Below are positions 20,146 to 32,110 of a DNA stretch of 64,000 nt, piece by piece (within the stretch, counting starts at the first letter, position 1; every line of letters begins with the position of its first letter). Location: assembly GCA_963971575.1 (NCBI GenBank), contig OZ020611.1, forward strand, positions 240,522,654-240,586,653. Reading direction: 5' to 3'. The notes under the pieces are model-generated. The model saw only the letters and a list, made by a program, of their open reading frames with translations, ran no database searches and was not told the DNA's origin. A program made the position numbers and the translations under genes. The DNA comes from Liopterus haemorrhoidalis. Lineage: Eukaryota > Arthropoda > Insecta > Coleoptera > Dytiscidae.

Positions 20146-21150
20146 TTAGAGATGGCAACGATTAATCGAATGATTGAAATAGGGGATAGGCATGATTTTT
20201 TTTTATTTTTTATTATATTCCTCTTGTTAAATATAAACATAAAAAACAGTTTTTATTTATTTTTTTGTAATTTGAAGGCTTAAAAAAATCATAAATGTAT
20301 GAACCGCGCGAAAACGACGTGTGACGTCATACCCCTTCTAACTGACGTATGACACTACTAGCTTACCGGCGTACATAGTCTGTTCTGAACTTATTTGTTT
20401 GTATAACTTTCATAGGTTATGTAAAGTTAGAGTGATTTTAGTTAAAATAAAGTTTAATTCTATAAAAACAATTTATACATGTTTACCGAATTAAATTTTA
20501 TATTAAAATAGATAACTTATATTGCAGTATTTCAATTATGCCTCTAACGTTTTGTAACTTCATGTACACAATGTAGTAAAATTCTGACATCTAAATTACA
20601 TAAATATTTACATTTTACAGAGTTGCAGCGTTTGTTTACATAAAGTTATAGAATATAAAATAAAAATTACTTTGACACCACGTATTTCCTCAGCACTGTA
20701 GCATTCATTATTTTTCATATATTCCATGAGCATAAATGCATCAATGTTGGGTAAATTATCACTCTGAGCCCTAACAAAATCTTTATCTGCCATTTTAATA
20801 ATAAATGCGTGAAAAATTGTTTAAAAACAAATACAAAACTCTCGAACAATACAATACACACACGTGTAAAGATTATGTTGTAGCTGTATCTGTGATGTGA
20901 AACCCCTATCGTTTGACGTCATACTCAGTCGTTTTACTCGGCAACCTTCGCTCCGTGGTCGGCTTATTTCAAATTTACAATATTTTAATTCAAAAATTTG
21001 GCTATAATATTAATTAAAATGTAATTTTTGTTTTGTTAGGTGACATAACTAACATTAACATATCAAAATAATGTAGTTTTAAGGAAATACAAATTTTATT
21101 AGTATCCCCTATTCTCGATTATTTTGTTTCAGTTAAACGATTAATCATAT
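20146..21150. mobile_element. possible hAT-related unit carrying an exon
   Basis: The left edge reads tagagatggcaacgattaatcg, similar to the tagagatggg ends of the hAT MITEs, and the right part holds the inverted cgattaatcatatgattt. The right terminus is not complete. Inside are two TGACGTCA motifs (20322-20329 and 20914-20921) and a candidate exon between them. Confidence 0.4.
20671..20793 (-). CDS. candidate first coding exon (41 codons)
   Basis: The minus-strand ATG at 20791-20793 opens MADKDFVRAQSDNLPNIDAF and runs 41 codons to ...AEEIRGVK, immediately followed by a GT donor (gtaatt) at 20670-20669. The composition is acidic and hydrophilic, unlike random AT-rich frames. I recall similar N-terminal exons in insect proteins with SWIM/YqaJ-type domains, but this is from memory and not verified. 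No second exon is visible downstream on the minus strand. It may be an orphaned exon carried in a repeat. Confidence 0.4.
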
Positions 21151-21299
21151 GATTTTTTTAAGGTCTACCCCTTCCGATTTTTGGCCATTTTCAAAGATTT
21201 TGGATTACTGCCCATACAAAACTTAATAGTCTTTTTCGCCCATTTTTTTTTTTTTAGACTAAAGAATGTAGGAGAATTTTAAAAATTCAAATCACGGGT

Positions 21300-21790
21300 T
21301 TCTATCCTTTTTACCGACCGCCAACATATATGCTTAAGGGAGGTATTGTGATCATACCGATTTTGACATTTCCAAATTTCGATGGATCTCCATGAACTGA
21401 GGTCCCTACATAACGTTTTGACTATTTTTAGCATGATGTCTGTCTGTCTATCTGTCCGTCTGTCTGTCGGTCCGTGTACACGTGCAGAGCAAATTCGGCT
21501 AAAAGGATTTTTATGAAACTTCATATTTAAGCTTTTGAAGGCATCAATGGCAAGAGTTGATCAACTTTCGGTAAAAATTAGAAATGGGAGTTTACTCGTA
21601 TTTTAAGATTTTTGCGAATATTTCACAACAGAGAAATATATCGAAAAAATTTATTTAACAAAAATTGCTATAAAAGCTATAACTAAAAACGTTTATTTGA
21701 GACTTTTTTGATAAAGCAGCATAAATTAAACAAGTACTTTGTGATGGCGGTCGGTTCTGTGGTGGCCACAGCTGATTTTCTAGTTAGCAT
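21300..21790 (+). repeat. family B repeat, copy 1
   Basis: Shares long blocks with 57636-58290: ccgccaacatata, tttcgatggatctcca, ttttagcatgatgtctgt, a GTCT/GTCC tract, gtgtacacgtgcagagcaaatt, then gagtttactcgt and ggtggccacagctgatttt. Non-coding; the mobile class is unknown. Confidence 0.75.
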
Positions 21791-22019
21791 TTAACAAAAT
21801 TTTCAAAAAATTAAAATTTTAAAAATTTAAATTTTCATAAAATATTTTTGTTTCCAAATGTGGTTACAAGTCAATTAGGAACTTAAAACTTCGCAACCGC
21901 AGGTCTTTATCGCATTTCTTTTTTGAGATACGTCCATGAGAAGATGAAATTTTTTATAAATCACGCCAATATGGCGTATATTAAAATTTGTCATAATTTT
22001 AAAATACGTAGAACGAATA

Positions 22020-22268
22020 TCAATTATTATCAATTATTTCTTCATAATTGATATTGTCCAAAGCATTTTGTTCGATATATAGTACAGCTAAAGAAGTTAA
22101 TTTTGATTGACTCAATGAGTTTCGTAAATAATTTTTTACACGTTTTAATACTGAAAACGACTTTTCACCAGATGCATTTGATACAGGCAAAATTAAATAT
22201 ATGCGCAATAAGATTTCTATATTTGGAAATGTGGATACAATTTTTGTGGTCTTTATAAATTGTAGCAT
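22020..22268 (-). pseudogene. hAT transposase dimerisation-domain fragment
   Basis: 82 aa: LLRIYLILPVSNASGEKSFS then LKRVKNYLRNSLSQSKLTSL and LYIEQNALDNINYEEII. This is the conserved hAT C-terminal dimerisation region, with a stop at the expected distance. The more N-terminal coding sequence (22270-22950) is broken by many frameshifts. Confidence 0.8.
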
Positions 22269-23161
22269 ATCACTGGCAACTGTAAATTTTGGCTTTTATA
22301 AATTAACATAAATTGCAACAGTTCCTCGTCCAATTCTTCAGTATCAATGTCTTCATTGTACCATTTTTTTAGCAATGCGGTATGTTCAGATCTAATTGAT
22401 ACATCGTCATCTAAGTCTGTATGAAATATTTAAAAAATCTCGTCAATGTCTTTGTAACTTTTGCTACGTAGTTTTCGTTCAAAAGATATTTTGTCACACA
22501 TAAAATCACATAAAAACAATTTCGTTTAAAGGCTTCTTGACCCTGACTACAAGAACTTACGTCTTCCTCATCACGATGAACTTCATCAAAAAATCCTTTC
22601 CTTTTTCAGGACCTTTTTTTTTTTGAATCGGAGTAAGTTTTTATTTCTGACGCGTTTAATGCCTCCGCTTCTATTTCGGGAAATAAACTTCTTAAAACTA
22701 TTAACGTAATTAAATAAATTGTCAAAAATATTTGCCGCAAACGAGATTGGCATAGTATGATCTTGTAAGGATTTACTGTTTGCATTTATTCTGGAAAGAA
22801 TTTTATCCCAAATAACTGTTAATAAATATAAGTATAAAAATAAGTATTTCTCGTGATTCCACTTTTACAGAACATTTCTGAGATTCATCTAGAGATATAT
22901 CAAGTAGAGCATTTTTTATTTGGTTGAACCCAGAGTGAATTGCCTTAACTGCAGTTAAGGCAATCCTGCAGTTAAGACCATCTAGTAGTACATAATTTTT
23001 TTACTCTAAAATGTTTATTATTTTCCGCATTTTGTGAAATAAAAGGAAACTTTTATTTATTTTTTTTACATTTTTTTTTCAAAGGACGGTTTGACCGGGC
23101 CCCTCAAAAAACCGGGCCCTAGACATTTGTCTCATTTGTCTATGCCATGATCCGGCCTTGG
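22020..23161 (-). mobile_element. decayed hAT element
   Basis: The right end on the minus strand reads ccaaggccggatcatggc, a hAT-like terminus, followed by gggcccgg words. The minus strand contains a hAT transposase C-terminus (22020-22268) and shredded coding sequence up to about 22950. The left terminus was not identified. Confidence 0.65.
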
Positions 23162-23787
23162 AAGTACGGGTACATCAGCAAGTATCTTCTAAATCCAAAC
23201 GGTGCGGTGTCCATCTGGTGGAAATCTGTACAAACATTGCATAAGGCTACCAGGAGTACACATGTGTTACATAACACCCCTAGTAGCGGTCCTAATCTAA
23301 TTCCTAATCCAGTCCTGTGCGTGCTGGCCGCCCTAACCCTTCCATTGTGTGGGGGGGGGGCAGTGGGTCAGCCACTGTGCTCGGACACACTGTATCATGT
23401 GTTAATGTATGTTTAATTGATTTACAGGCTGAGCACAACAGACCTCGTGTTACCATATCATATAAACTGAACTACATACATATCCTACATATAGCATAAA
23501 GCATACAGAATACAGCATACAGCATGCGGTCACTGGATCTACTTTCATTCAAATCATTTCATGTTTAATGCTAATAGCAGCAGGAAGTTTATTTTATTGT
23601 TTTTAACAAATAAATTTTAATTTTATGTTCTTTTTAATAGGACTTTAAGTGCACTTATTAAAACACAAAATATTTAAAACCTACAAATTTAGTATGAATT
23701 TACATGCTTTTCTTTGGTGCAGTGGCGGCTGAGACAGGTGGCGCTGGGATAGTGACCTCCTAAAATCGTCCTCATTTTTAAAGTTGA
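23162..23787. other. unassigned; TE-end-like sequence near 23720
   Basis: 23180-23420 is somewhat GC-richer, with a run of nine G's, but no coding or TE motif is recognised. 23720-23760 (cagtggcggctgagacagg) looks like an isolated hAT-type terminus. Confidence 0.35.
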
Positions 23788-24754
23788 TGTTAAGTGTGAA
23801 TTTTCACACATTTCAGGGTTTTGCAGGTATTTAGTAACTGAATGATGATTATTTGGGATGCCAAAACAAATTTTATGTCAAAATATTTTTTTATGAATTT
23901 TAATTTGATGCCTAATACCATTATTTAAGTTTCTAAATATGTGCAGTTTTTTTATATATATAGAAAGATTAAGATTTTGAAAATTGCGTCTATGGCTTCC
24001 ATTGGTTGCTTAAATCATAAGCCCTGCCCTCTGATTTTCTATACATTCAAACATAGAATTAAATTAGAATTTCAACACTTCCTACTGGTTATTAAATTTA
24101 CGCTTTTAAAAATTAAATGCAACATTTACCAAAATATAACTAGAATTTTTACAAAATAATTTAAACAAAATAAAAATGCAAAAAAAAACAGAAATATTAA
24201 AATTGACAGGATTCGAACTCTAGTTTTCAAATTAAAAAGAAACGACGAAACGCACTACGCTACGAGCGGTTACTTGTCTTCTGTGTTACATAGCGAATTA
24301 AATATTTTACATATCTTAGTTAAAAACACAAAAAATGCGTTATTTTCCGAAAACATAATCTGATCCAAAATTCCTGTTGTACTATTCCGGTTCACATAAA
24401 TATACATTACTTAGAATTTATTCAGATTTTTAGTTTAAACCATCTGGGCTACAGGGTATGGGACATAATTTTTTTGGCACAATTTTGGCAAAAACGCGTC
24501 TAAATAATTTATTTTGCAAAAATAAAATTTTGATCGTTAATCCATGTACTAAGAAGGGCTTTCATTTCATACCCTACTCAGAATTTAAAAATATATATAT
24601 ATATTTTTTTTATGAGCAGATATTTGTTTATATTTTTAGGGGGATATGTTTTTTAGATGTTTTAGTATTTTTCCTACGTGCGGGTCAGAAAGTTGAATAA
24701 GCATACCAAATTTCAACTCTCTAGGTTTAGCCGTTTGGCTACAATTTTTACCGA

Positions 24755-24813
<59 letters not shown>

Positions 24814-24902
24814 TATAGACAGACAGACAGATAGACAGACAGACAGACAGACGACAAAATGACGGTATAAGGGTTTTTTGGTCATACCTACAAAACCCTA
24901 AA
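23788..24902 (-). mobile_element. HINE-like repeat, copy 2 (module c2), near full length
   Basis: Has both ends of the family: the hairpin end (ttgatgttaagtgtgaatt) and, at 24885-24900, atacctacaaaaccctaa. The subterminal blocks agggttttgcaggtat and atacctacaaaaccct are inverted copies of each other. A GACA microsatellite lies at 24755-24853. The tRNA-like module is at 24203-24275. Confidence 0.75.
24203..24275 (-). other. tRNA-like module c2
   Basis: Minus strand: A-box-like tagcgtagtgc (complement of 24252-24262) and B-box gttcgaatcc (complement of 24209-24218). Its B-box flank (gaactctagtttt) resembles module c5, but the rest differs. Confidence 0.6.
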
Positions 24903-25331
24903 AACAATTATTGAAATTTTTTTTAAATATGTTTATCTTTAATCTTTAATAAAATGTTGACCTTTGCATTAAATATTTTATTTTGCTTTTATTATATTGT
25001 TTTTAAGAAATGAGATTAGAAGCGATTTGGGGCAAAACCAACTATATCCAGTAAAATCTCAGCAAAACCTAATTTATCCAGACAATTTTTGCAAGAAACA
25101 AGTGAATTATCTCACAAACTATTAAATTTTCGATAGGGGTGACTAGGGATGGGGACGATATATCGATATTTCTAAAATATCGATACTTTAGAAAAATATA
25201 TCGATATTTTTATATCGATATTTGAAATGCGATATATCGCGCAAAATATCGATATTCGCACAAAATATCGGTATTCTTGTATCTTTTTTACATTTAAATA
25301 TATACTGTTAACTTTTGTAAAAACAAACTAT

Positions 25332-25708
25332 AGGCTATTCCAAACGTTTTGGCGGAACTAGATTTTAAAATCTAGTAATTTTTATCTATTAATTCGAACT
25401 TTTGGTAATTTTGTTTAATCTTTGTAAATCATTCTCACATTGCAAATTATAAGATTAAATTGATTATCTTTTTTGTCGTTCTTAATTAAAATTTCCCATT
25501 TATTTATTTTTTTTTGTTTTCAAAATATGAAAGATGTATTAAAATATTTCACATATGTCATTCGTTTCCATGGTTTCACTGTTGGAATTTTAAATCTTCA
25601 CATGCCAAATCTGAAACATGAAATAACCCAAGTAAGGTCCCTCTTTTCGTGACAAACTAAAATAACGAAATTTCTATTTTGTTCCGCCTAATCGTTTGGA
25701 ATAGCCTA
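25332..25708. mobile_element. TIR MITE (family C), copy 1
   Basis: The ends taggctattccaaacg and its inverse flank about 377 bp; the inverted repeats extend through ggcggaac. TA occurs at both edges, as for Tc1/mariner-derived MITEs. A second copy is at 30789-31195, sharing catatgtcattcgtttccat and aaataacccaag inside. Confidence 0.85.
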
Positions 25709-26028
25709 TAAGACGAAATTTTGATATCAATAATTTGCACCTTTGTACCAATAAATGATCATAACCAATAAATCTAAATTCGGTTTTACAGCGTAAGGAA
25801 TATTTATAATTAAGTCCGTAAAACACTACAAAAGTAACCAAAAAAGATCTGGTTTGTCCTTACAAAAATGAACAGCATATATATATATATATATATATAT
25901 TTAATTATGAGAGCAATTAACTAGGAAAATATTAGAAAGTTGGTTGGTAGCTGGGTGAGTACCAACTGCAAAGTGATTGTCTATCAAGTGGCGACTTTTT
26001 TTCCCGCCAAGCCTACAAAAAAAAAAAT

Positions 26029-27085
26029 TGATGTGAAGTGTGAATTTTCACACATTGCAGGGTTTCGCAGGTATATAATAAGTGAAGGCGGCATGCTGAG
26101 TGTGTAGGACAAATTTTGCTTTGTAGTAACCGCGGCAAAATGAACGATCTTTTTAAAATAATTTATCGTCTGTTAATCTCAGAGCTTTAAAAACAAATTT
26201 TATGTTAAAATATTTTTTGTTAATTTTAATTCGAATACCTAATATCATTATTTAGGTTTCTAAATAAGTGCAGTATTTTTTTTATATAACAAGGTTCATT
26301 AAGATTTTGAAAATTGGGCCTATGGATTTCATTGGTTGTCTTAAATCATACGCTCCGCCCCTCTGGCTTCGTATAAATGACACAGAATGAAAATATAATT
26401 CCAATTGGTTATTAAATTTACGCTCTTGAAAATTAAATTCAAAATGTGCTAAAATATAACTAGAATTTTAACAAATTAATTTAAACATAATAAATATGAA
26501 AAAAAAAACAAAAAATAAAATTGACTCCACAAGCCAGGAACGAACCTGTGTAGTGAATAACGATCCTGTGTGGTTGTTGAGCAACTGAGCCACTAGACCA
26601 CCAAACGCTTATCAACTTAGTGTGTTATAAGAGCATAACATGTATGCATCGTCAACCAAAAAATACAAAAAATGCGTTATTTTCCGAAAACATAATCTGA
26701 TCAAAAATTCCTGTTGTACTATTTCGGTTCACACCATTATACATTACTTAGAATTTTTTCACATTTTTAGTTTAAACCATCTGGGCTACAGGCTGTGGGA
26801 CAAAAATTTTTTTGCACAATTTTGGCAAAAATCGCCTCAAAATAATTTATTTTGCAAAAATTAAATTTTGATCGTTAATCCACGTACTAAGGGCTTTCAT
26901 TTGATATCCTACTCAGAATTTAAAAAAAATATTTTTTTTTCGATGAGCACATATTTGTTTATATTTTTAGGGGGATATGTTTTTTAGATGTTTTAGTATT
27001 TTTCCTATGTGCGGGTCAAAAAGTTGTACAAGCATGCCAATTTTCAACTCTCTAGGTTTAGCCGTTTGGCTACAATTTTTACCGA

Positions 27086-27144
<59 letters not shown>

Positions 27145-27192
27145 AAATGACGGTATAAGGTTTTTTGGTCATACCTACAAAACCCTAAAAAC
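26029..27192 (-). mobile_element. HINE-like repeat, copy 3 (module c3), full length
   Basis: Runs from the hairpin end (ttgatgtgaagtgtgaatt) to atacctacaaaaccctaa, with a GACA tract at 27088-27143. It belongs to the subfamily marked by gaaggcggcatgctgagtg, together with 45655 and 47881. The tRNA-like module is at 26523-26615. Confidence 0.78.
26523..26615 (-). other. tRNA-like module c3
   Basis: Minus strand: A box tggtctagtgg (complement of 26590-26600), B box ggttcgttcc (complement of 26538-26547). Nearly identical to module c4 at 48592-48682 and unlike c1, c2, c5 and c6. Confidence 0.65.
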
Positions 27193-27387
27193 TGTAATTT
27201 ATACATATCTTACATGTTACGTGTTAGTTATTTCGATATATCGAAAATATCGATATTTTTACTTCGATATATATCGAATATCGATATCACACTTACGATA
27301 TATCGAATCGCGTATATATCGATATTCAAAAATAAATTCCCATCTCTAGGGGTGACTCATTTAATCTTAATCGTATTACCATAAATA

Positions 27388-28266
27388 CAAGGTGTCTCAA
27401 AAGAAATTTTATATTTAATTAGCTTACTGCGTGAACGCAACGTATCCGAGGGGCGCGGGGGTTATGCCAATCGGTGTCTATGGAGCGTTTCTCGGGAGCA
27501 GACCGCGCGTTATGCGTGCGAGAGTTTTACAAAAACGGTGATTCGGCGACTGTAGCGCGTAGAAAATTCTGCAGTATTCGAGGTTTTCGCCACTTAAATG
27601 ATGCGCCAAGCATTCCTTTCATTCGACATTGGGTTAAAAAGTTTGAAGAGACTGGTACAACGCTGGATAAATCAAAATCCGGGCGACCTAGGTCATCAAG
27701 AACGGTAGAAAACGTGGAGAATGTTAATCAGTCTGTTCGTGACGACCCGAACCTTTCAATTCGGAAGCGCGCAAGTGCTTTAAATGTGCATAGATCATCA
27801 TTACATCGCATTATGCACAAAGACCTAAAGCTGCACCCCTACAAAATTCAATTGGTGCAAGAATTAAAGCCCCAAGATACCAGTCAGAGGCTTAATTCTC
27901 AGGCAAAGTGATCTCCCGGAGAGGTGACATAAATTGGCCTCCACGCAGTCCAGATTTAACCCCTATGGGGTTATCTTAAATCTAAAGTTTACGCCAATAA
28001 ACCGACTTCACTGGCGCATTTGAAAGAAAATATCCGTCACGAAATGGCAGCCATCCCTGAGTCCACCTGCCGAGACGTCATAAGTAATTTTACTGTTCGA
28101 TTAAATGAGTGCCGAGAACGCGAGGGTCTACATTTAGACGATATTATTTTCAAGAAATAAATCCCCAAAAAGTGTATTTTAATAATTAATAAACATTTTT
28201 TCTATATACGGCTTACTTTTTTTTTAATCGATCCACTAAATATAAAATTTCTTTTGAGACACCTTG
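27388..28266 (+). mobile_element. rosa-type (DD41D) mariner, copy A, internally deleted
   Basis: TIRs caaggtgtctcaaaagaaat and its inverse, TA on both sides. At 879 bp it is about 400 bp shorter than copies B and C: the middle of the gene, from RLN to the SGKLIS block, is deleted. Copies share nearly all remaining bases, which suggests recent spread. Confidence 0.93.
27480..28160 (+). pseudogene. DD41D mariner transposase, deleted copy A
   Basis: The N-terminal helix-turn-helix is intact: MERFSGADRALCVREFYKNG, FIRHWVKKFEETGTT, SIRKRASALNVHRSSLHRIM. The frame ends at 27911, soon after QELKPQDTSQRLN, because an internal deletion removes the first and second catalytic Asp blocks. Remnants of the C-terminus (SPDLTPM, MAAIPESTCRDVI, LHLDDIIFKK) remain in other frames up to TAA at 28160. 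It cannot encode an active enzyme but could make a short DNA-binding protein of about 145 aa that competes for ends. Confidence 0.88.
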
Positions 28267-28269
28267 TAG

Positions 28270-28937
28270 CAGATTTACCAACAAAAATCATTGTAGTGAT
28301 AAAACTTAACTCGAAAACCTTTCTCTTTTTTGAATACCAAGTTTTGATGACTGTGATAAAGCTGGTTTTGTTTTGTACCTCCCCATGTGAAACTAATCTT
28401 CAAACAAATGTAATATTTGATACTAATATTAAATGAAATGAATGATTCATTTAATCTAATTCTAGATTTAAAAAAACCTGAAGGTCGAAATGATTTACGT
28501 CAACTGTGATAAACGTACCACTGGTCAATACCGCAGCCCATGTACATCGTGTACGTGTGTGTGAGTGTGTGTGTGCGTGAGTGTGAAATGTCGAGGGTGT
28601 TATCTGGTGATGACGGCTCTCTTATCACTCCGTTATCACTGTCTGACACAATATCAAGTTCAAGTGTGTGTCTAGCAATTATCTAAGCACTTCCTCTCGC
28701 ACTGCCACTGGAAATATACACAATAACATAAAACGTTTCTCGCCTTAAGCTCGAGAATGTTTTCATTCATGTTTGTTTCTGTTTAATTATTTATTTATCT
28801 ACTGTCATTTCAGCTTTTAAAGAAGGAAAATTCTGAATTACTTTAGCTATTTTTGTTTAGATACTTGTTTAAGTGCCTAGCTTACATATAAAGTATGAGT
28901 AAAATATAGTGTTGGAAATAGAGGAACTGGAACAGAG
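28270..28937. other. non-coding with GT-rich microsatellite
   Basis: A (GT)n-like tract lies at 28551-28587. No gene or element recognised in the remainder. Confidence 0.5.
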
Positions 28938-30283
28938 TTGAGACGAAGGTGATGGTGTTTGGAAAGGGGGAAGGAAAGAGAAAGAAAATAAGATGCGAAT
29001 GGTCAGGGACAGAAATTGAAGAGGTGAAAAGCATGAAGTACCACGGATACGTTCTAACGAGGAACAACAGGGCAGAGCAGCTCGTTAGAGAAAGGGTGAA
29101 GAAAGCAAGAATGGTTATGGGGAAGCTATGGAGCATAGGAGAGAGGAGGTTTGACGACGATATTAGGTGGAGGATGAAATTATTTGACGGGATAGTGAAG
29201 AGTATCCTCATGTACGGAGTAGAGATCTGGGGATGAAAGGAATGGGAGATAGTAGAAAGGGTACAAGAGGGATTCATGAGATGGATTATGGGATTAGACA
29301 GAACGACACCAGGATATATACTGAGGGAGGAAATGAAGAGCAAAAAGCTGAGAGTGGGAGCCGGGGCGAGGGCGGGAAGTATGAGGAGAAAATCAGAAGG
29401 GACGAAAGAAGGAAGATATTAAGAGAATGCTGGGAAGAAAGAATGAAGGAAGAACAAAAGGGTAAACTGTCGGAATGGGGAGAAACAAGGAAAGAGTACT
29501 ATTGGAGATGTGGTATGGACACAAGGGAAGCTGAGCAAAAGAGAAACGGAGGAAGAAACATAGCAGAAGAATTGAGGAAGAGAGACAAGGAGGTACAGGA
29601 GCAGGAAAGAACAGTAAGAATAGACAATTCAAGGAATGTGAAAAGGCCTAGAGAGATAAGAACTGTAGGAATACCTAATTATTTGAAAGGGAGGAGAGGA
29701 AAGGCAGGGGGCAGAGTTAGGAGGATTGCCAGATTAAGATGTGGAAATGAAGAACGGAGTAATAGGTATTGGGCAAAACCAGAGGATAGGCTATGCAGAA
29801 TGTGTAGGGAGGAGGAAGAATCCTTGAAACACCTAACAAAAAGATATGGAAAGATGAAAAACTGGGAGGAAGAGATAAAGGAGCTGTTGAGTGAAGAAGG
29901 AAAGGGAGAAAGGTGGGCGAGAGTACTCGAGGAAAGAAGGAAGGAATGCGGAGAAGTAAGACCTGAGAACAGGAAGGAAGAGAGAGGCAAAGGAGGAGGA
30001 AAGAAAAGAGGGAAGAGAAGCGAAAAAAGAGACGATAGAGGGGAGGAAGAACTGGAGTCAAGAAGGAAGGAGACCAGAGATGGAAGCCGAAAAGAGAATA
30101 GGAAGAAAGAGAGGAACACCGGAGGAAGAATGAAGAATAAAGAAGAAATTAATATAAAATTTATTGAAGCAAATTTGTAATTGTACTGTATTGTAATTAT
30201 GTGTGAGTATTTCTATTTTCATGTAGCAGTTCAAACCCTAAACGCCGCAAGGCCTAGGGGAAATAAAGAATAAAGAAGATAAT
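28938..30283 (+). mobile_element. 5'-truncated LINE, copy 2
   Basis: Second copy of the 362-1800 LINE, truncated slightly further 3', after YADD. It contains the same RT C-terminal region and the same tail (ccgcaaggcctagggg followed by aaataaagaataaagaag). Over the shared region the two are very similar but differ by indels. It lacks the inverted duplication seen in copy 1. Confidence 0.87.
28949..30180 (+). pseudogene. LINE RT C-terminal region, copy 2
   Basis: The first frame (to 29236) ends at a TGA where the family has Trp (EIWG then stop); a shifted frame (29233-30180) reads the basic C-terminal region, 315 aa. A Cys-rich motif, CRMCREEEESLKHL, occurs at about residues 190-205 of that frame. 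The composition is extreme (Glu, Arg, Lys, Gly). The protein is not functional as it stands. Confidence 0.78.
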
Positions 30284-30788
30284 TTAAAACAGCTTTGAGA
30301 ACAGCCCTGCCTGGACCGATAAAACGACATATGCTAGTCTCAAAATTAAAATAGTGTACTACTACAAAAAACTTTTGCATATTTTCTTTTCTTTCTCCGT
30401 TTAAAATGTTTCCCAGTTATTTCTGTTACACAAGTGCATTAAAACGAAACTGTTCCACATTAAATGAAATTATGTAAACAAATACTTTCCTCGTTATCAG
30501 TGTGATGTGTGTGCATAACTGACTGGCATGTCAGCACACAGCCCACTGTGTGCCAGGCCACACTCAGCAGATGTCAAACATTATATTCTTATATCAATTA
30601 ACTATGACATCTATGTCATAAGCGACAAGTCGTGTCAGCGAAAGTGCAAGAAAAATCCAATAAATCCAAGCAAAAAGTTAAAAAAACTAGTTCACAAACA
30701 AGTTTCCTAGAAACGGAATACATTATAGAGTACTTGTACACTCAAATACATAAGTTGACTATTTGAAATTATTCTAGAATTTATATAA

Positions 30789-31195
30789 AGTCTGTTCCAA
30801 ACGGTTAGGCGGAACTAGATTTTGCAATCTAGTTACTTTCATCGTTTAAATCATGCTTTTCGGCCGTTTTGTTTAAGCTTTGTAAATCATACTTGCAACA
30901 AACATTTTTTGGTTAAGGTTAATATCATTTTAAAATGTCATTTTCTTTATATTTTGCTTTTTTGTGCCATTCTTAATACAAATATCCCATTTATTTATTT
31001 TTTTTGTCATTAAAATATGTAATAAAATTAATTTAAATTTGACATATGTCATTCGTTTCCATGGTTTCATTGTTGGAATTTTAAATTTTGACATTCCAAC
31101 GTGAAAAATGAAATAACCCAAGCAAGGTCCCTTTTCGTGACAACCTAAAAGAACGAAATTCCCATTTAGTTCCGCCTAACCGTTTGAAACAGACT
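30789..31195. mobile_element. TIR MITE (family C), copy 2
   Basis: The ends agtctgttccaaacggttag and its inverse (acagact at 31195) flank 407 bp. Shares interior sequence with copy 1 at 25332-25708. TIRs extend through aggcggaac. Confidence 0.85.
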
Positions 31196-31429
31196 GCAGA
31201 AGCTTGACTGGTCCTATTCGGATTACATGGCATGAATTGGAATAGTGGATTTTTTTTTTATTATCAATAAAAATATCGGGAATGTCGATTTCATGCAGGA
31301 TTTCATGTTCAATGCTTATTAGAGAAAGACTGTTCAAACTGTTTAGTGCTCCATTGTACTCCGCTTTTCATTTTTGATCCTTTTTAATATTAATTTTAAT
31401 AGCACTCGTATCTCAAGATCTGATGTTGT

Positions 31430-32039
31430 TAAAGATTTGGGAGTACTATTTGACTCCAAATTAACTTTGGACCCCACATTAACAACATTGCAGCTAAATC
31501 TTTTAAAATGTTAGGTTTCGTGATTAGATCAACACAAGATTTTAAATCAGTAGCTGCATTAAAATCATTCATTATATTTTGCTTACGTTTTAAGTAACAT
31601 TCAATTTGCCTCTGCAATTTGGAATCCCTCATACGAAACTTACATTAACAAGTTAGAAAGAATTCAAAAATTTTTTGTTAAATACCTTTGATTTAAGAAT
31701 AGTTTATTCTATACGGATTATCATAACCGTTGTTGTGAGTTCCAATTATTAACTTTAAAGGACCGTCGAATTTTGTCTGACATGAAAATGCTGTTTAAAA
31801 TCCTTAACAGGTTGATAAATTGTAATGACATAGTTACTTTATTCAGTTACAATGTTCCAGTCTACAATACTCGTGCTTTACCTCTACTCAATATACCCTT
31901 TGCAAACACTAATTCATATCAAAATTCTCCCGTTATTCGTCTCTGGTCTACCTATAATAATCTTTTTCCTGGCATTGATATTTTTGGTGCTAATATTAAT
32001 ATATTCATGAATTTGTGTAGATTAAAAATACAAAATTAA
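31430..32039 (+). pseudogene. LINE ORF2 C-terminal fragment
   Basis: Frames joined by several shifts read KLTF.PHINN, NIQFASAIWNPSYETYINKL, KFFVKYL, then an open stretch (31773-32039) with FSYNVPVYNTRALPLLNIPF and SPVIRLWSTYNNLFPGIDIF. These are the conserved ends of jockey/CR1-like LINE proteins (an IWNP block, then xxRLWxxxN). The stop at 32039 is probably the natural one. Confidence 0.75.
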
Positions 32040-32110
32040 TTTAAAAAAAAAAAAAAAAGTTATCACAGATATTTGTACTTAACCAATTATGTATTAAGAT
32101 ATACTATTTA

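Larger units (their letters stand above)
25146..27350. mobile_element. hAT-type element with 8-bp TSD GGGGTGAC, holding nested inserts
   Basis: The left end is tagggatgggg after GGGGTGAC; the right end is cccatctcta followed by GGGGTGAC, a perfect 8-bp target duplication. Sub-ends are filled with tatcgatatatcg words (25160-25270 and 27230-27325). No transposase is visible. Later insertions are a TA-flanked MITE (25332-25708) and a full HINE (26029-27192). Ends match the 9500-10509 MITE, so both belong to one hAT superfamily lineage. Confidence 0.88.

Noticed and set aside
24636..24907. Cys/Leu/Ser-rich minus-strand frames
   Set aside because: Same artefact from the GACA tract of a HINE; no signal outside the repeat.
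29679..30119. Minus-strand Ser/Phe/Leu-rich frames over LINE copy 2
   Set aside because: Same mirror artefact as in copy 1.
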